In this document: in pieces, positions 8,273 to 16,900 of the stretch
Layout of the letters: the number at the start of each line of letters is the position of its first letter
Numbering within the stretch: the first letter of the stretch is position 1
DNA from: Bacteroidaceae bacterium
GTDB taxonomy: Bacteria > Bacteroidota > Bacteroidia > Bacteroidales > Barnesiellaceae_A
Reading direction: 5' to 3'
DNA length: 22,465 nt
Assembly (NCBI GenBank): GCA_017561285.1
Contig: JAFZDG010000064.1
Coordinates: 1 to 22,465, forward strand
The notes under the pieces: model-generated
Databases searched by the model: none
What the model was told of the DNA's origin: nothing
The model's input: only the letters and a program-made list of their open reading frames with translations
Translations under genes and position numbers: made by a program

Positions 8273-9188
8273 TAGGCTCAAATATCAGTTTGACGGCGCA
8301 CCCACACTCAAGCGTCTCATATTCATCAATGTAGGAGCATTCATTACCATACAACTGGTATCGGTGATACTCTTACTCTTCAACATCAACTCAATGCAAT
8401 GGTTGTCGTATGTTGAAGTGCCATCCAATCTGCACGTACTGCCTTACCGCATCTGGACTCTTTTTACCTATATGTTTGTGCATAACGATTTGTGGCACAT
8501 ACTATTCAATATGATGTGGCTCTATTGGTTTGGTACTATTTTTACACAATATTTTTCTCAGAAACACCTCGGCACATTATATGTTATAGGCGGTCTTTCG
8601 GGTGCAGCCTTATATCTATTGTCATACAATATCTTTCCCTATTTTGCCGACAAACAAGGTATGATGTGCGGTGCTTCGGCAGCCATTATGGCCATTGTTT
8701 TTGCCACTGCATTGCGTGCCCCCGACTACAAAGTAAATCTGATGTTCATAGGCGAAGTATCACTCAAATACATTGCAGCCTTTACTATTATGATAGACCT
8801 CCTGAGTATGACATCGGCCAATGCCGGCGGACATTTTGCTCATATTGGTGGTGCATTGGCCGGAATAGCATTCGGAATGTATTGGAAAAAAGGCAAAGAC
8901 ATACTGCAACCCATCAATTACGCTATAGATAAGATTGTTACATGGTGGAACAGGCCACATATAAAAATACGCAAACCGCGCAAGAAAACAACGTACAGAC
9001 AACCCAATAGCAAGCCCAATACACCTTACGGCTCACACCAACGTCCCGAAAGCGACAGCGAGTACAATGCTCGCAAAAAAAGAGAGGCCGAAGAGATAGA
9101 CCGCATACTCGACAAAGTAAAAAAAACGGGATATAGCGCATTAACGACCGAGGAGAAACAAACACTTTTCAATGCCAAGAAAAACTAA
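8256..9188 (+). CDS. Rhomboid family intramembrane serine protease with basic C-terminal tail (DUF6576-like)
   Basis: This 310-residue second rhomboid keeps HILFN (His81 to Asn85), GASAAIMA with catalytic Ser141 and HFAHIGG with catalytic His196, so it should be active. After the last helix (~residue 208) comes a ~100-residue hydrophilic tail, first strongly basic (KIRKPRKKTTYRQ), then ending in IDRILDKVKKTGYSALTTEEKQTLFNA, which resembles the DUF6576 helical motif found at the end of Bacteroidetes rhomboids. The ATG overlaps the end of the first rhomboid by 17 bases; the next internal Met is residue 47, so the overlap looks real and translation is probably coupled. It overlaps the EEP gene downstream by another 17 bases. 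Confidence 0.93.
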   Translation: MAGIIDRLKYQFDGAPTLKRLIFINVGAFITIQLVSVILLLFNINSMQWLSYVEVPSNLHVLPYRIWTLFTYMFVHNDLWHILFNMMWLYWFGTIFTQYFSQKHLGTLYVIGGLSGAALYLLSYNIFPYFADKQGMMCGASAAIMAIVFATALRAPDYKVNLMFIGEVSLKYIAAFTIMIDLLSMTSANAGGHFAHIGGALAGIAFGMYWKKGKDILQPINYAIDKIVTWWNRPHIKIRKPRKKTTYRQPNSKPNTPYGSHQRPESDSEYNARKKREAEEIDRILDKVKKTGYSALTTEEKQTLFNAKKN

Positions 9189-10314
9189 GAAGAAAGCACC
9201 CCGAAAGTCTGCTTCAAACACACCGCACACATTACAAAAAATTGCAAGCACTATCGTACTGATACTCTCTATCGTATCGGCATTGGCACTTATTGCGGCA
9301 TCCTATGCACAATATATCAACCCTCTTACAACTCCAATTCCGGCGCTGTTAGGATTGGCTTTCCCCATCTTTGCACTATCTACCATCATACTATTCCTAC
9401 TACTGCTACTCTTGCGTCCCAAGTATGCCTTGCCATCGTTCATCGCATTGGCTCTCGCATTTCCCGCCATAAGGCAATACTTTCCTATCAACCGAGGCAA
9501 CGACCGACTCGTAACCAATCAACCGGGATTCTCGATACTTTCATACAACACATTCTATTTTATGGATATAGAGCCGGATAACGAATCGGACAAGATAGGA
9601 TACAACCGCACCATACAGAACATTATCAATGCCGATGCCGACATTGTTGTCATTCAAGAAGGTCCTATCAATTTCCCCCTAAAAGGAAAGAACAGATTCA
9701 CAGCCGAACAAATAGCCGAAATAAACAAACGCTATCCCTACCAAGACTTGCAGAGCAAAGGCAAACTCTTGTCGAAATATCCCTTCCGCACCATTGCCGA
9801 TACAGCCTATACCCTATCGGCCTTTACCACCATTTACGAGGTAGAGATAGACAACCGCAAAGTAACTCTCTTCAACAACCACCTCGAATCGATAGGTCTC
9901 ACCCCCGACGATACCCGACTCTATTTGGACCTCACCTCAAAACCCGGTAGCATAGACCAAAAAACAGAAGAAATCAAATCCTTTACCGGCAAATTTCTCA
10001 AGGCCTTCAAGCACCGAGCAACTCAAGTCGAATACATAGAAACGATGGCCCAAAAGATAGGCGGAAATATCATAATGTGCGGCGACATCAACGACACGCC
10101 CAACTCCTACGCCTACTATCGTCTAACCAAAAATCACCGCGATGCCTTCTTCGAATTGGGCACAGGAGCCGGCTTCACCTACCTCGCCAATCGCATATGG
10201 GTGCGCATCGATTACCTACTTTACAAGGGCGATATGTCGGCACAATATATCAATGTTATCGGCAAACGTTCGTCCGACCACTATCCCATTTACGGCGAAT
10301 TTGAATGGAAATAA
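9172..10314 (+). CDS. Membrane-anchored endonuclease/exonuclease/phosphatase (EEP) family protein
   Basis: The 380-residue protein has a basic cytoplasmic start (MPRKTKKKAPRKS), three hydrophobic segments (~22-48, 55-82, 86-103), and an EEP domain from ~115 to the end. The catalytic set is complete: Asn126 (LSYNTF), Glu163 (VIQEG), His237 (NNHLES), Asp305 and Asn307 (CGDINDTP), Asp347 (RIDYLLY), and Asp369/His370 (SSDHYPI). The family is made of Mg-dependent phosphodiester hydrolases (nucleases, sphingomyelinase-like and inositol-phosphate phosphatases); which bond this one cuts cannot be read from the sequence. With three membrane segments the domain probably faces the periplasm. Its ATG overlaps the second rhomboid by 17 bases and the next Met is residue 131, so the start is well constrained. 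Confidence 0.9.
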   Translation: MPRKTKKKAPRKSASNTPHTLQKIASTIVLILSIVSALALIAASYAQYINPLTTPIPALLGLAFPIFALSTIILFLLLLLLRPKYALPSFIALALAFPAIRQYFPINRGNDRLVTNQPGFSILSYNTFYFMDIEPDNESDKIGYNRTIQNIINADADIVVIQEGPINFPLKGKNRFTAEQIAEINKRYPYQDLQSKGKLLSKYPFRTIADTAYTLSAFTTIYEVEIDNRKVTLFNNHLESIGLTPDDTRLYLDLTSKPGSIDQKTEEIKSFTGKFLKAFKHRATQVEYIETMAQKIGGNIIMCGDINDTPNSYAYYRLTKNHRDAFFELGTGAGFTYLANRIWVRIDYLLYKGDMSAQYINVIGKRSSDHYPIYGEFEWK

Positions 10315-10318
10315 CACA

Positions 10319-10336
10319 TTATTAGCGCACTAATAA
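10319..10336 (+). terminator. Weak AT-rich hairpin after the rhomboid operon
   Basis: A 7-bp stem (TTATTAG with CTAATAA) encloses the loop CGCA, 5 bases after the EEP stop codon. It is AT-rich with no good T-run, so the call is tentative. Confidence 0.3.
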
Positions 10337-10379
10337 CATTTCTTTGGGATAAAAATTATTTTATTTCTATAAAAATATC

Positions 10380-10387
10380 TATTTTTG
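10380..10387 (+). promoter_or_regulatory. -7 box of the M3 peptidase promoter
   Basis: TATTTTTG fits TAnnTTTG and lies 50 bases before the ATG of the M3 peptidase. The -33 position is AT-rich with no exact TTTG. The leader is A-rich just before the start codon, as is usual in this phylum. Confidence 0.45.
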
Positions 10388-10436
10388 CACCCACAAGAAA
10401 AACACCGAACATATTAATTTTTTAAACCTATAATCA

Positions 10437-12530
10437 ATGAAACGTTTATTTTTACCTGCAATCATCTGCCTTATGATGACCGCATGTCAACAACAAACAA
10501 GCAATCCGTTCTTGGGTGACTACAACACACCCTTTGATGTACCTCCTTTCGAGCAAATCAAAAACGAACACTACTTGCCCGCTTTTGAAGAGGGTATCAA
10601 ACAACAAAAAGCCGAAATTCAGGCTATAGTCGACAACACCGATGCTCCCACTTTCGAGAATACTATTTTGGCTCTCGATATGAGCGGTATGCTCTTGCGC
10701 AATGTAGAGCTTACATTCTTCTCTTTCACAGAGGCTATGTCTAACGACACCCTTCGTGAAATCGCCGCCGAAGTTACCCCTATGCTCACAGCTCACGCCG
10801 ATGATATTATGCTCAACGAAGCACTCTTCGAGCGCATCAAGGCTGTATATGACAACCGTGAGAACGAAAACCTCGATCGTCCCCAAGAGCGTCTTTTGGA
10901 GAAATACTACAACAGCTTCGTTCGCTCAGGTGCTCTCCTCTCGGCCGAGGACAAAGAGACATTGCGCGGCATCAACAGCCAATTGTCTACTCTCTCTCTC
11001 AACTTTGGCAACAACGTATTGGCCGAGAACAACGGCTTTGAGTTGCTCATTGAGAATGAGGCCGACCTCGCCGGTCTTCCCGCCGGTACTATAGCTGCTG
11101 CCAAAGAAGAGGCTGCTGCTCAAGGTAAAGAGGGTTGGATGTTTACACTCTCTGCTCCCAGCCGCATACCTTTCTTGCAATATGCCGACAACCGCGACTT
11201 GCGCGAGAAACTCTACACCGCCTACATCATGCGTGGTGACAACGATAACGAAAACGACAACAAAGAGAATATCAAACGCATCCTCGAATTGCGCTTGCAA
11301 AAAGCTCAACTCCTCGGCTATAAAACATATGCCGACTTCGTTCTCGACGATCGTATGGCCAAGACAGACAAAGCTGTAAACGACCTGTTGCTCAACATCT
11401 GGCAATACGCTGTTCCCCGCGCTAAAGAAGAGATTGCCGATATGCAAAAGATTATCGACCGCGAAGGTGGTAACTTCAAACTTGCTCCTTGGGACTATGC
11501 TTATTATGCCGAGAAAGTTCGCCAAGAGAAATATGCTCTCAACGAGGATGAATTGAAACCCTACTTCTCACTCGAAAAAGTACTCAATGGCGTATTTATG
11601 GTAGCCGAGAAACTCTATGGTATCACATTCCAAGAGCGCACCGACATCCCCTCATACCACCCCGAAGTACGCACTTATGAGGTTTTTGACGCTGAAGGCA
11701 AGCACCTTGCTGTATTCTTCTGCGACTACTTCCCCCGCGCAAGCAAACGTTCGGGTGCATGGATGAGCAACTTCCGCGAGTCTTATGTCGATGCCAACGG
11801 CAACGAGGTTCGTCCTTTGGTTTACAACGTAGGTAACTTTACCAAACCCACTGCCGAGACACCCTCTTTGCTCACACTCGATGAGGTAGAGACTCTCTTC
11901 CACGAGTTTGGTCACGGCTTGCACGGTATGCTCACTCGCGTTGATTACTACGGTATCAGCGGTACAAGCGTTGCTCGTGACTTCGTTGAGTTGCCCTCTC
12001 AAATCACTGAGCACTGGGCTACTCACCCCGAGGTATTGAAAATGTACGCTCACCACTACCAAACCGGTGAGGTAATTCCCGACGAACTCATTGCCAAGAT
12101 GCAACGTGCATCGAGCTTCAACCAAGGTTTCGCCACAACAGAGTTGGTAGCTGCCGCCCTTCTCGATATGCGTATGCACGAATTGGACAACTACGAAAGC
12201 TTCAATGCCCGCGAGTTTGAAAAACAAGTAGCTGCCGAGCTTGGTCTCCCCGCTGAGATTACGTACCGCTACCGCAGTATGCACTTCAACCACGTATTCT
12301 CTGGTGGTTACGAAGTTGGTTACTACAGCTACCTTTGGGCAGAGGTACTCGATGCCGATGCTTTCGATGCTTTCGTTGAAAACGGCATCTTCGACAAGGC
12401 CACTGCCGATGCTTTCCGCATCAACATCCTTGAGGCCGGTTCGAGCGAAGATCCTATGAAGCTCTACATCCAATTCCGTGGTGCTGAGCCCAACCCCGAA
12501 GCACTCATCCGTGGTCGTGGTTTGAAATAA
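10437..12530 (+). CDS. M3 family zinc metallopeptidase, Dcp-like, predicted lipoprotein
   Basis: The 697-residue protein matches the length and order of peptidyl-dipeptidase Dcp/oligopeptidase A. The zinc site is HEFGH (His489, Glu490, His493) in VETLFHEFGHGLHGML, with the third ligand Glu518 in FVELPSQITEHW, 29 residues after the first His, the family spacing. The substrate-side GYEVGYYSYLWAEVLDAD motif is also present. The N-terminus is a short hydrophobic signal ending MTAC (Cys17), a near-standard lipobox, so it is probably anchored in the envelope and trims short periplasmic peptides, unlike the cytoplasmic E. coli enzyme. By eye its third codon positions are richer in C than its neighbours, which may reflect strong expression. 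It is a single-gene unit with its own -7 box and a strong terminator. The choice between Dcp and PrlC-type specificity is not settled. Confidence 0.93.
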   Translation: MKRLFLPAIICLMMTACQQQTSNPFLGDYNTPFDVPPFEQIKNEHYLPAFEEGIKQQKAEIQAIVDNTDAPTFENTILALDMSGMLLRNVELTFFSFTEAMSNDTLREIAAEVTPMLTAHADDIMLNEALFERIKAVYDNRENENLDRPQERLLEKYYNSFVRSGALLSAEDKETLRGINSQLSTLSLNFGNNVLAENNGFELLIENEADLAGLPAGTIAAAKEEAAAQGKEGWMFTLSAPSRIPFLQYADNRDLREKLYTAYIMRGDNDNENDNKENIKRILELRLQKAQLLGYKTYADFVLDDRMAKTDKAVNDLLLNIWQYAVPRAKEEIADMQKIIDREGGNFKLAPWDYAYYAEKVRQEKYALNEDELKPYFSLEKVLNGVFMVAEKLYGITFQERTDIPSYHPEVRTYEVFDAEGKHLAVFFCDYFPRASKRSGAWMSNFRESYVDANGNEVRPLVYNVGNFTKPTAETPSLLTLDEVETLFHEFGHGLHGMLTRVDYYGISGTSVARDFVELPSQITEHWATHPEVLKMYAHHYQTGEVIPDELIAKMQRASSFNQGFATTELVAAALLDMRMHELDNYESFNAREFEKQVAAELGLPAEITYRYRSMHFNHVFSGGYEVGYYSYLWAEVLDADAFDAFVENGIFDKATADAFRINILEAGSSEDPMKLYIQFRGAEPNPEALIRGRGLK

Positions 12531-12552
12531 TCATTTTCACATCATAGATGCC

Positions 12553-12592
12553 AAGAGAGTTTTACCATTCCCGGTAAAACTCTCTTATTTTA
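12553..12592 (+). terminator. Intrinsic terminator after the M3 peptidase
   Basis: A perfect 14-bp stem (12553-12566 with 12573-12586) closes a 6-base loop and is followed by ATTTTAT. It lies 22 bases after the stop codon. Confidence 0.85.
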
Positions 12593-12636
12593 TATAAATA
12601 AGTATCTTATTCGGTTATTATATTGATAGTATTTAT

Positions 12637-12644
12637 TACCTTTG
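12637..12644 (+). promoter_or_regulatory. -7 box upstream of the BACON lipoprotein
   Basis: TACCTTTG matches TAnnTTTG and implies a transcript start near 12650. This rules out the upstream in-frame ATG at 12642 and supports the ATG at 12675. No exact -33 TTTG is present. Confidence 0.5.
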
Positions 12645-12674
12645 CCACTATCAAAAAAGCCAAATTGTAACGAT

Positions 12675-13076
12675 ATGAAAAAGTTTTTTTCCCTACTCTG
12701 CTCTTTAGTTGCAACTTACTCACTCATAAGTTGCACTCCCGATTTTGTACTTAATGTTGCCGATCTTCCCAAAGAAGTGACCATTGCAGCCAATCCTACT
12801 CAGGAAATGATCATTGCCGGCAGCGAAAGTTTTGTGTTTACACACATTCGTGACACCGCCAACAACGAGGTTGCGGCTCAATACAACACCTTTGACTATA
12901 CTGCTACTGTTATGGACTGGCTGGTGGTGAAATGCAACAAAGGCGGCAGATCTATTATTCTATCGGCTTCACCCAACAATACGCCTTATGACCGCACATT
13001 GTATGTAGGTGTAAGCAACTCCAAAAATTCGGGCGAAATAAAAGTTACACAACGAGCCGGTAAGTCTCAACAATAA
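12675..13076 (+). CDS. Small BACON-domain-like lipoprotein
   Basis: The protein has 133 residues when started at the ATG at 12675, which places the SPII signal MKKFFSLLCSLVATYSLISC at the N-terminus (lipobox LISC, Cys20). An in-frame ATG 33 bases earlier would bury the signal and lies within the -7 box, so it is rejected. The mature part is one Ig-like beta domain of BACON type: an early strand pair around VTIAANPTQEMIIAG, the core WLVVKCNKGGRSIILSA, then the typical YDRTLYVGVSNSKNSGEIKVTQRAG ending with TQ near the C-terminus. BACON domains usually occur attached to carbohydrate-active enzymes or surface proteins, thought to bind glycans or mucin; one standing alone has no obvious catalytic partner. 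It ends 23 bases before the radical SAM gene and may share its transcript. Confidence 0.75.
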   Translation: MKKFFSLLCSLVATYSLISCTPDFVLNVADLPKEVTIAANPTQEMIIAGSESFVFTHIRDTANNEVAAQYNTFDYTATVMDWLVVKCNKGGRSIILSASPNNTPYDRTLYVGVSNSKNSGEIKVTQRAGKSQQ

Positions 13077-13099
13077 CCACTCATATACCTATCTATAAT

Positions 13100-13876
13100 A
13101 TGTCCACAGTACTTTTTCACGAGATAATATTCGGCCCCATTCGCAGTCGCCGATTGGGCGTTTCGTTGGGAGTGAACCTGCTTCCTCTCAATGGCAAATG
13201 GTGCTCTTACGATTGCATCTATTGCGAGTGTGGCTACAATGCCGATAATCGTGACGACCGCAAGATACATAACCGCGAGGAGGTGCGCACAGCTTTACGA
13301 GCCAAACTCTCGCAAATGCGCCAAGAGAATAGTCCGCTCGATGTAATAACCTTTGCCGGTAACGGCGAGCCTACTCTCCACCCCGAGTTTGAAGGCATCA
13401 TAGACGACACGATAGCCCTACGCAACGAGCTGTATCCATCGGCCCAAATCACCGTTCTCACCAACTCTACCCGCCTCGAGGATGAGAGCGTATTTCGCGC
13501 ACTATCGAAGATAGACAACAACTGCTTGAAACTCGATACAATGCACGCCAACACGATGCGCCTAATGAACGTACCGGCCGGACACTGCGATCCCGAACGT
13601 GTAGTAAAAGCCATAGAACAATTTGAGGGTAAATGCATCGTACAAACAATGTTTACCCGAGGCGAACACGATGGCGAGCGTGTTGACAACACCACCGAGG
13701 AGGAGATAGCCGATTGGCTCAAGGCTATTGAGCGCATTCGACCGCGTCAGGTACAGATATACTCCATCGACCGCAAAACTCCTGAGCAATCGCTCGAAAA
13801 AGTACCCGTAGAAGAGCTTCGCGCCATAGGCGAACGTGTCAAAGCTTTGGGTATAGACATTAATGTGGCCGGGTAA
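13100..13876 (+). CDS. Radical SAM protein, COG0731-like
   Basis: The 258-residue protein has the radical SAM cluster motif CSYDCIYC (Cys35, Cys39, Cys42), which holds a 4Fe-4S cluster that cleaves S-adenosylmethionine. It is preceded by FGPIRSRRLGVSLGVNLLP, the characteristic start of the COG0731 group (distant relatives of the wyosine-forming enzyme TYW1). Next come TFAGNGEPTLHPEF (GEP SAM-binding motif, ~86-99), the TVLTNSTRLED strand, and DRKTPEQSLEKVP near the end. The protein is short and lacks extra iron-sulfur or substrate domains, so the substrate is unknown; annotated relatives are mostly described only as radical SAM proteins. No promoter is seen in the 23-base gap after the BACON gene, so readthrough is likely. 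A long hairpin terminator follows. Confidence 0.85.
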   Translation: MSTVLFHEIIFGPIRSRRLGVSLGVNLLPLNGKWCSYDCIYCECGYNADNRDDRKIHNREEVRTALRAKLSQMRQENSPLDVITFAGNGEPTLHPEFEGIIDDTIALRNELYPSAQITVLTNSTRLEDESVFRALSKIDNNCLKLDTMHANTMRLMNVPAGHCDPERVVKAIEQFEGKCIVQTMFTRGEHDGERVDNTTEEEIADWLKAIERIRPRQVQIYSIDRKTPEQSLEKVPVEELRAIGERVKALGIDINVAG

Positions 13877-13905
13877 CGCTTTAGAAAACCGGGCAACACT
13901 CATTA

Positions 13906-13950
13906 TAACGATTAGGGGCTGAATCAAATCGATTCGGCCCCTAATCGTTA
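13906..13950. terminator. Bidirectional terminator between convergent genes
   Basis: A 20-bp stem (13906-13925 with 13931-13950, one G-T wobble) has a 5-base loop. It lies 29 bases after the radical SAM stop (plus) and 32 bases past the end of the C10 protease (minus). T-runs are poor on both sides, but stem length and position make a shared terminator the best reading. Confidence 0.75.
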
Positions 13951-13982
13951 GGAAGAAGGTCATTCGTCTTCAACAAGATATA

Positions 13983-16900
13983 TTACAAGGCAACCTTACG
14001 TACGATACCCTCTATTTGTACCAGATACATACCTTGAGGCAATGCAATGCCGGCTACATCACAGGCGGTTGTGCTGCGTATGCAAATACCATTTATCGAA
14101 TAGATATTTACCACCGCACTATCAGCTACACCTGTAATGTTAATAACTCCATTTTCAACGAATACGTCAACATCACTATCGGGTGTAACACGCTCAACGC
14201 CGGTATAATCTTTGATGTTGGTAAAATCGCTCCAATATTGAGCTGTTTTATAAGCCCCGGCACTGCCAACAGGAACAACAACAGCGATTGAACGATCGAC
14301 ATTGGCAAATGTACGCTCGTGAACACTCGGAGGTGTAGCAACATCTACACATATCTTTGTCAAACCGGTACAATGGGCAAAGGCATACTCTCCCACACTA
14401 ACGATGCTCGTAGGCAGAGTAACCTCAGTCAATTGCGCACAATGGGCAAAAGCAAACTCGCCAACCGAAACGACTGTGTAGGTAGCTCCATTGTACGAAA
14501 TAGCCGAAGGAACAACAACCAAACCTCTATATTCATTGTCATAGGCATTATACTTGTCGCCCTTATAAGTTACTTCTACGAGTTTTTCCTCCTCACTTAC
14601 GATGTTGTAACAGATACCATCAACCTCTATTTCAGCATTGGTTTCTCTTATATAGGTTATATTATGTAAAGCCTGATACCACCAAGCATTACCAATAGCA
14701 TTGCCTATACCGAAGACATAGTTGTGATCAAACAAAATTACCATTTTACTTTCGTTCTGTATCACCTGCAATTGCATATTGGTCGATGTCTCTATTACTT
14801 CACCGCTAGTCGATGCACCTATAATCATTTGGTAATAGCCTTGTTGCTCATAGGTGATTTGACCGAGAGGCAGATTGAGAACACCATTGGCTATATCATA
14901 TATGGCATACACAGGCTTAATATTAGCAACATCAAGATCAACAAACATACATACGGGATGTATCCACAATTTATTGGGCTCTTTAGCATCGGCCGTAATG
15001 GTTACTTGCCACTCTTCATCGGGATTACCACTGATTGCGCTTACGGCGTAGGCACTGTACGTACCTTCAAACATAGCCCCCATATTCTCTATGATTTCTA
15101 TATCGAATACCTCTTCATACGTTTCGCCGGTAAGTGCATTGGTTGCTTTTATGCACAAATGCCTGAACACATCGCTATCGGCAATAGGTTCGGTCGATAC
15201 CAATGCATTGCCAACAACCTTATAGGGCGACGGCACACCTTCGGGACCAAAAGTCTCAAGATAGATTGTTGCGGTTCTATCATCACAAGCCACCGATATA
15301 TCGGCCAATTTCACATCTACAGCAGTCCCTTTGGCAAAAGTATTTCCACTCAATTCTATTCCATAAGGAGCAGTCTCACTATTGGCTTTATGTGTCAGCA
15401 CAATATTGGTCAGAGCATTATACCACCATTTATTTTCAAGAGCATTACCTACACCAAAAACGTAATCGGAAGCAAATGCTATTTTTATATGGCCATCGGT
15501 CTCCGATATCTGCAAGGTAATATCTCCCGAGGTTACTACCTCGTTCTCCTCTTGAGCTATTCCATTAATCATCCTAAATTTGGCAGTTTCATACAGAACT
15601 TGTCCCAATGGCATCGTGAGGGTATTGCCTGTTTCACTATAGATGGCATAGATAGGTAAGATAGATTGTGGTTCGAGTCCTGAAAACATACAAATAGGTT
15701 GCAACCAAACCTTCAAGGGATCTTGCTCATCGGCTGTAATTTTCACCTGCCACTCATCATCGGGATAGCCTTGAAACATACTCTCGGCATAGGCATCATA
15801 GATACCCAGAAGTTTGTGTACATCGACCGGCACAATACGAATATCAAATTCTTTCTCAAAAGTCTCTCCTGTAGCTATATTTGTTGCTTTTATACACAAA
15901 TATTTAAATCTATCGCTATCGCCTACAGGTTCGCTCGACACGAGACGACTCCCCTCTATCTGATATGGTGTTTGTTGATTTTCGGGACCTGATAATTCGT
16001 AATTGTAAACGGCATCTTCATCGGCCGACACTGTTTCTACATAGGCAAGTGTGGCACCGGCTTCAGTACCCAAAGCAAATTGAGTATTAGTCAATAAAAT
16101 ATCATAAGGAGCAGCGGTGGGAGCGCCCACGCCAAATACAGCACCATGATTGTATAAGAACGACATACCCTGGTACGAATCGCTCATATTATCAAGGCTG
16201 AAATAACCGTTTCCAATACCGCTCCAACCCCAGTTGCAGTGTACCATCTGAGTCGATTGTTTCCACCCGTCAATGTTCCAGCAGTGACCTCCCTGCTTAC
16301 TGCTTCCACCATATATTACTGCTCGACCATTGACAAGCTCATTGAGTACTAATTGTAGCCACTTCTCGTTATCATCGATTCTGGGACTATAATAAACGGT
16401 CTTTTTATTATAACCAAAGTAGCTTGTCAAAGCATTGGGAACCGACACGATCAATGCACCCGATCCGGCTATGCTGTATTGCATATCTACCGATACGCCT
16501 ATATGATACAACAAACGTGCTATTTCCAAGAAATTAGTTCCCTCTTCGTAGTTAAACATTGCATCCCAATCGTATGCCGGCTCAGCATCATAATTGATGC
16601 TATGCACTCCGGTGTTTTCGGATGAGTAGGTATGACTGCCGGTTGGTCTTGAAGGATAGCGCTGAACGGTCATAGCCTGCGCCATACCGACAGCTACACA
16701 ACCTACAGCCGAATTAAAGCCATCGACTGTGGGACAATAGGCACTGAACGGATATGACTGATTGAGATTGAGTGTAATAAGCGGAGCCACATCGGGTGTC
16801 GTATTGACATCTACTTTTGCAACAGCTTTGCGTTGTCTCACATTTTTCCAACCCTTATGCTCAACATCTCCATAGTTTTGGGCACGAGCTGTTATTATCT

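Noticed and set aside
11652..12473. Minus-strand open frame inside the M3 peptidase gene
   Set aside because: The plus-strand frame carries the complete zinc site and family motifs; the antisense frame shows none.
12642..12674. Upstream in-frame ATG as the start of the BACON lipoprotein
   Set aside because: It falls in the -7 box and would add residues before the signal peptide; the ATG at 12675 gives a proper SPII signal.
14724..15659. Plus-strand open frame opposite the C10 protease
   Set aside because: It is antisense to the duplicated modules, which read sensibly only on the minus strand.
14640..16109. Tandem repeats here as a mobile element or CRISPR-like array
   Set aside because: The repetition is at the protein level, in frame, with only two diverged copies; no spacers or transposase.
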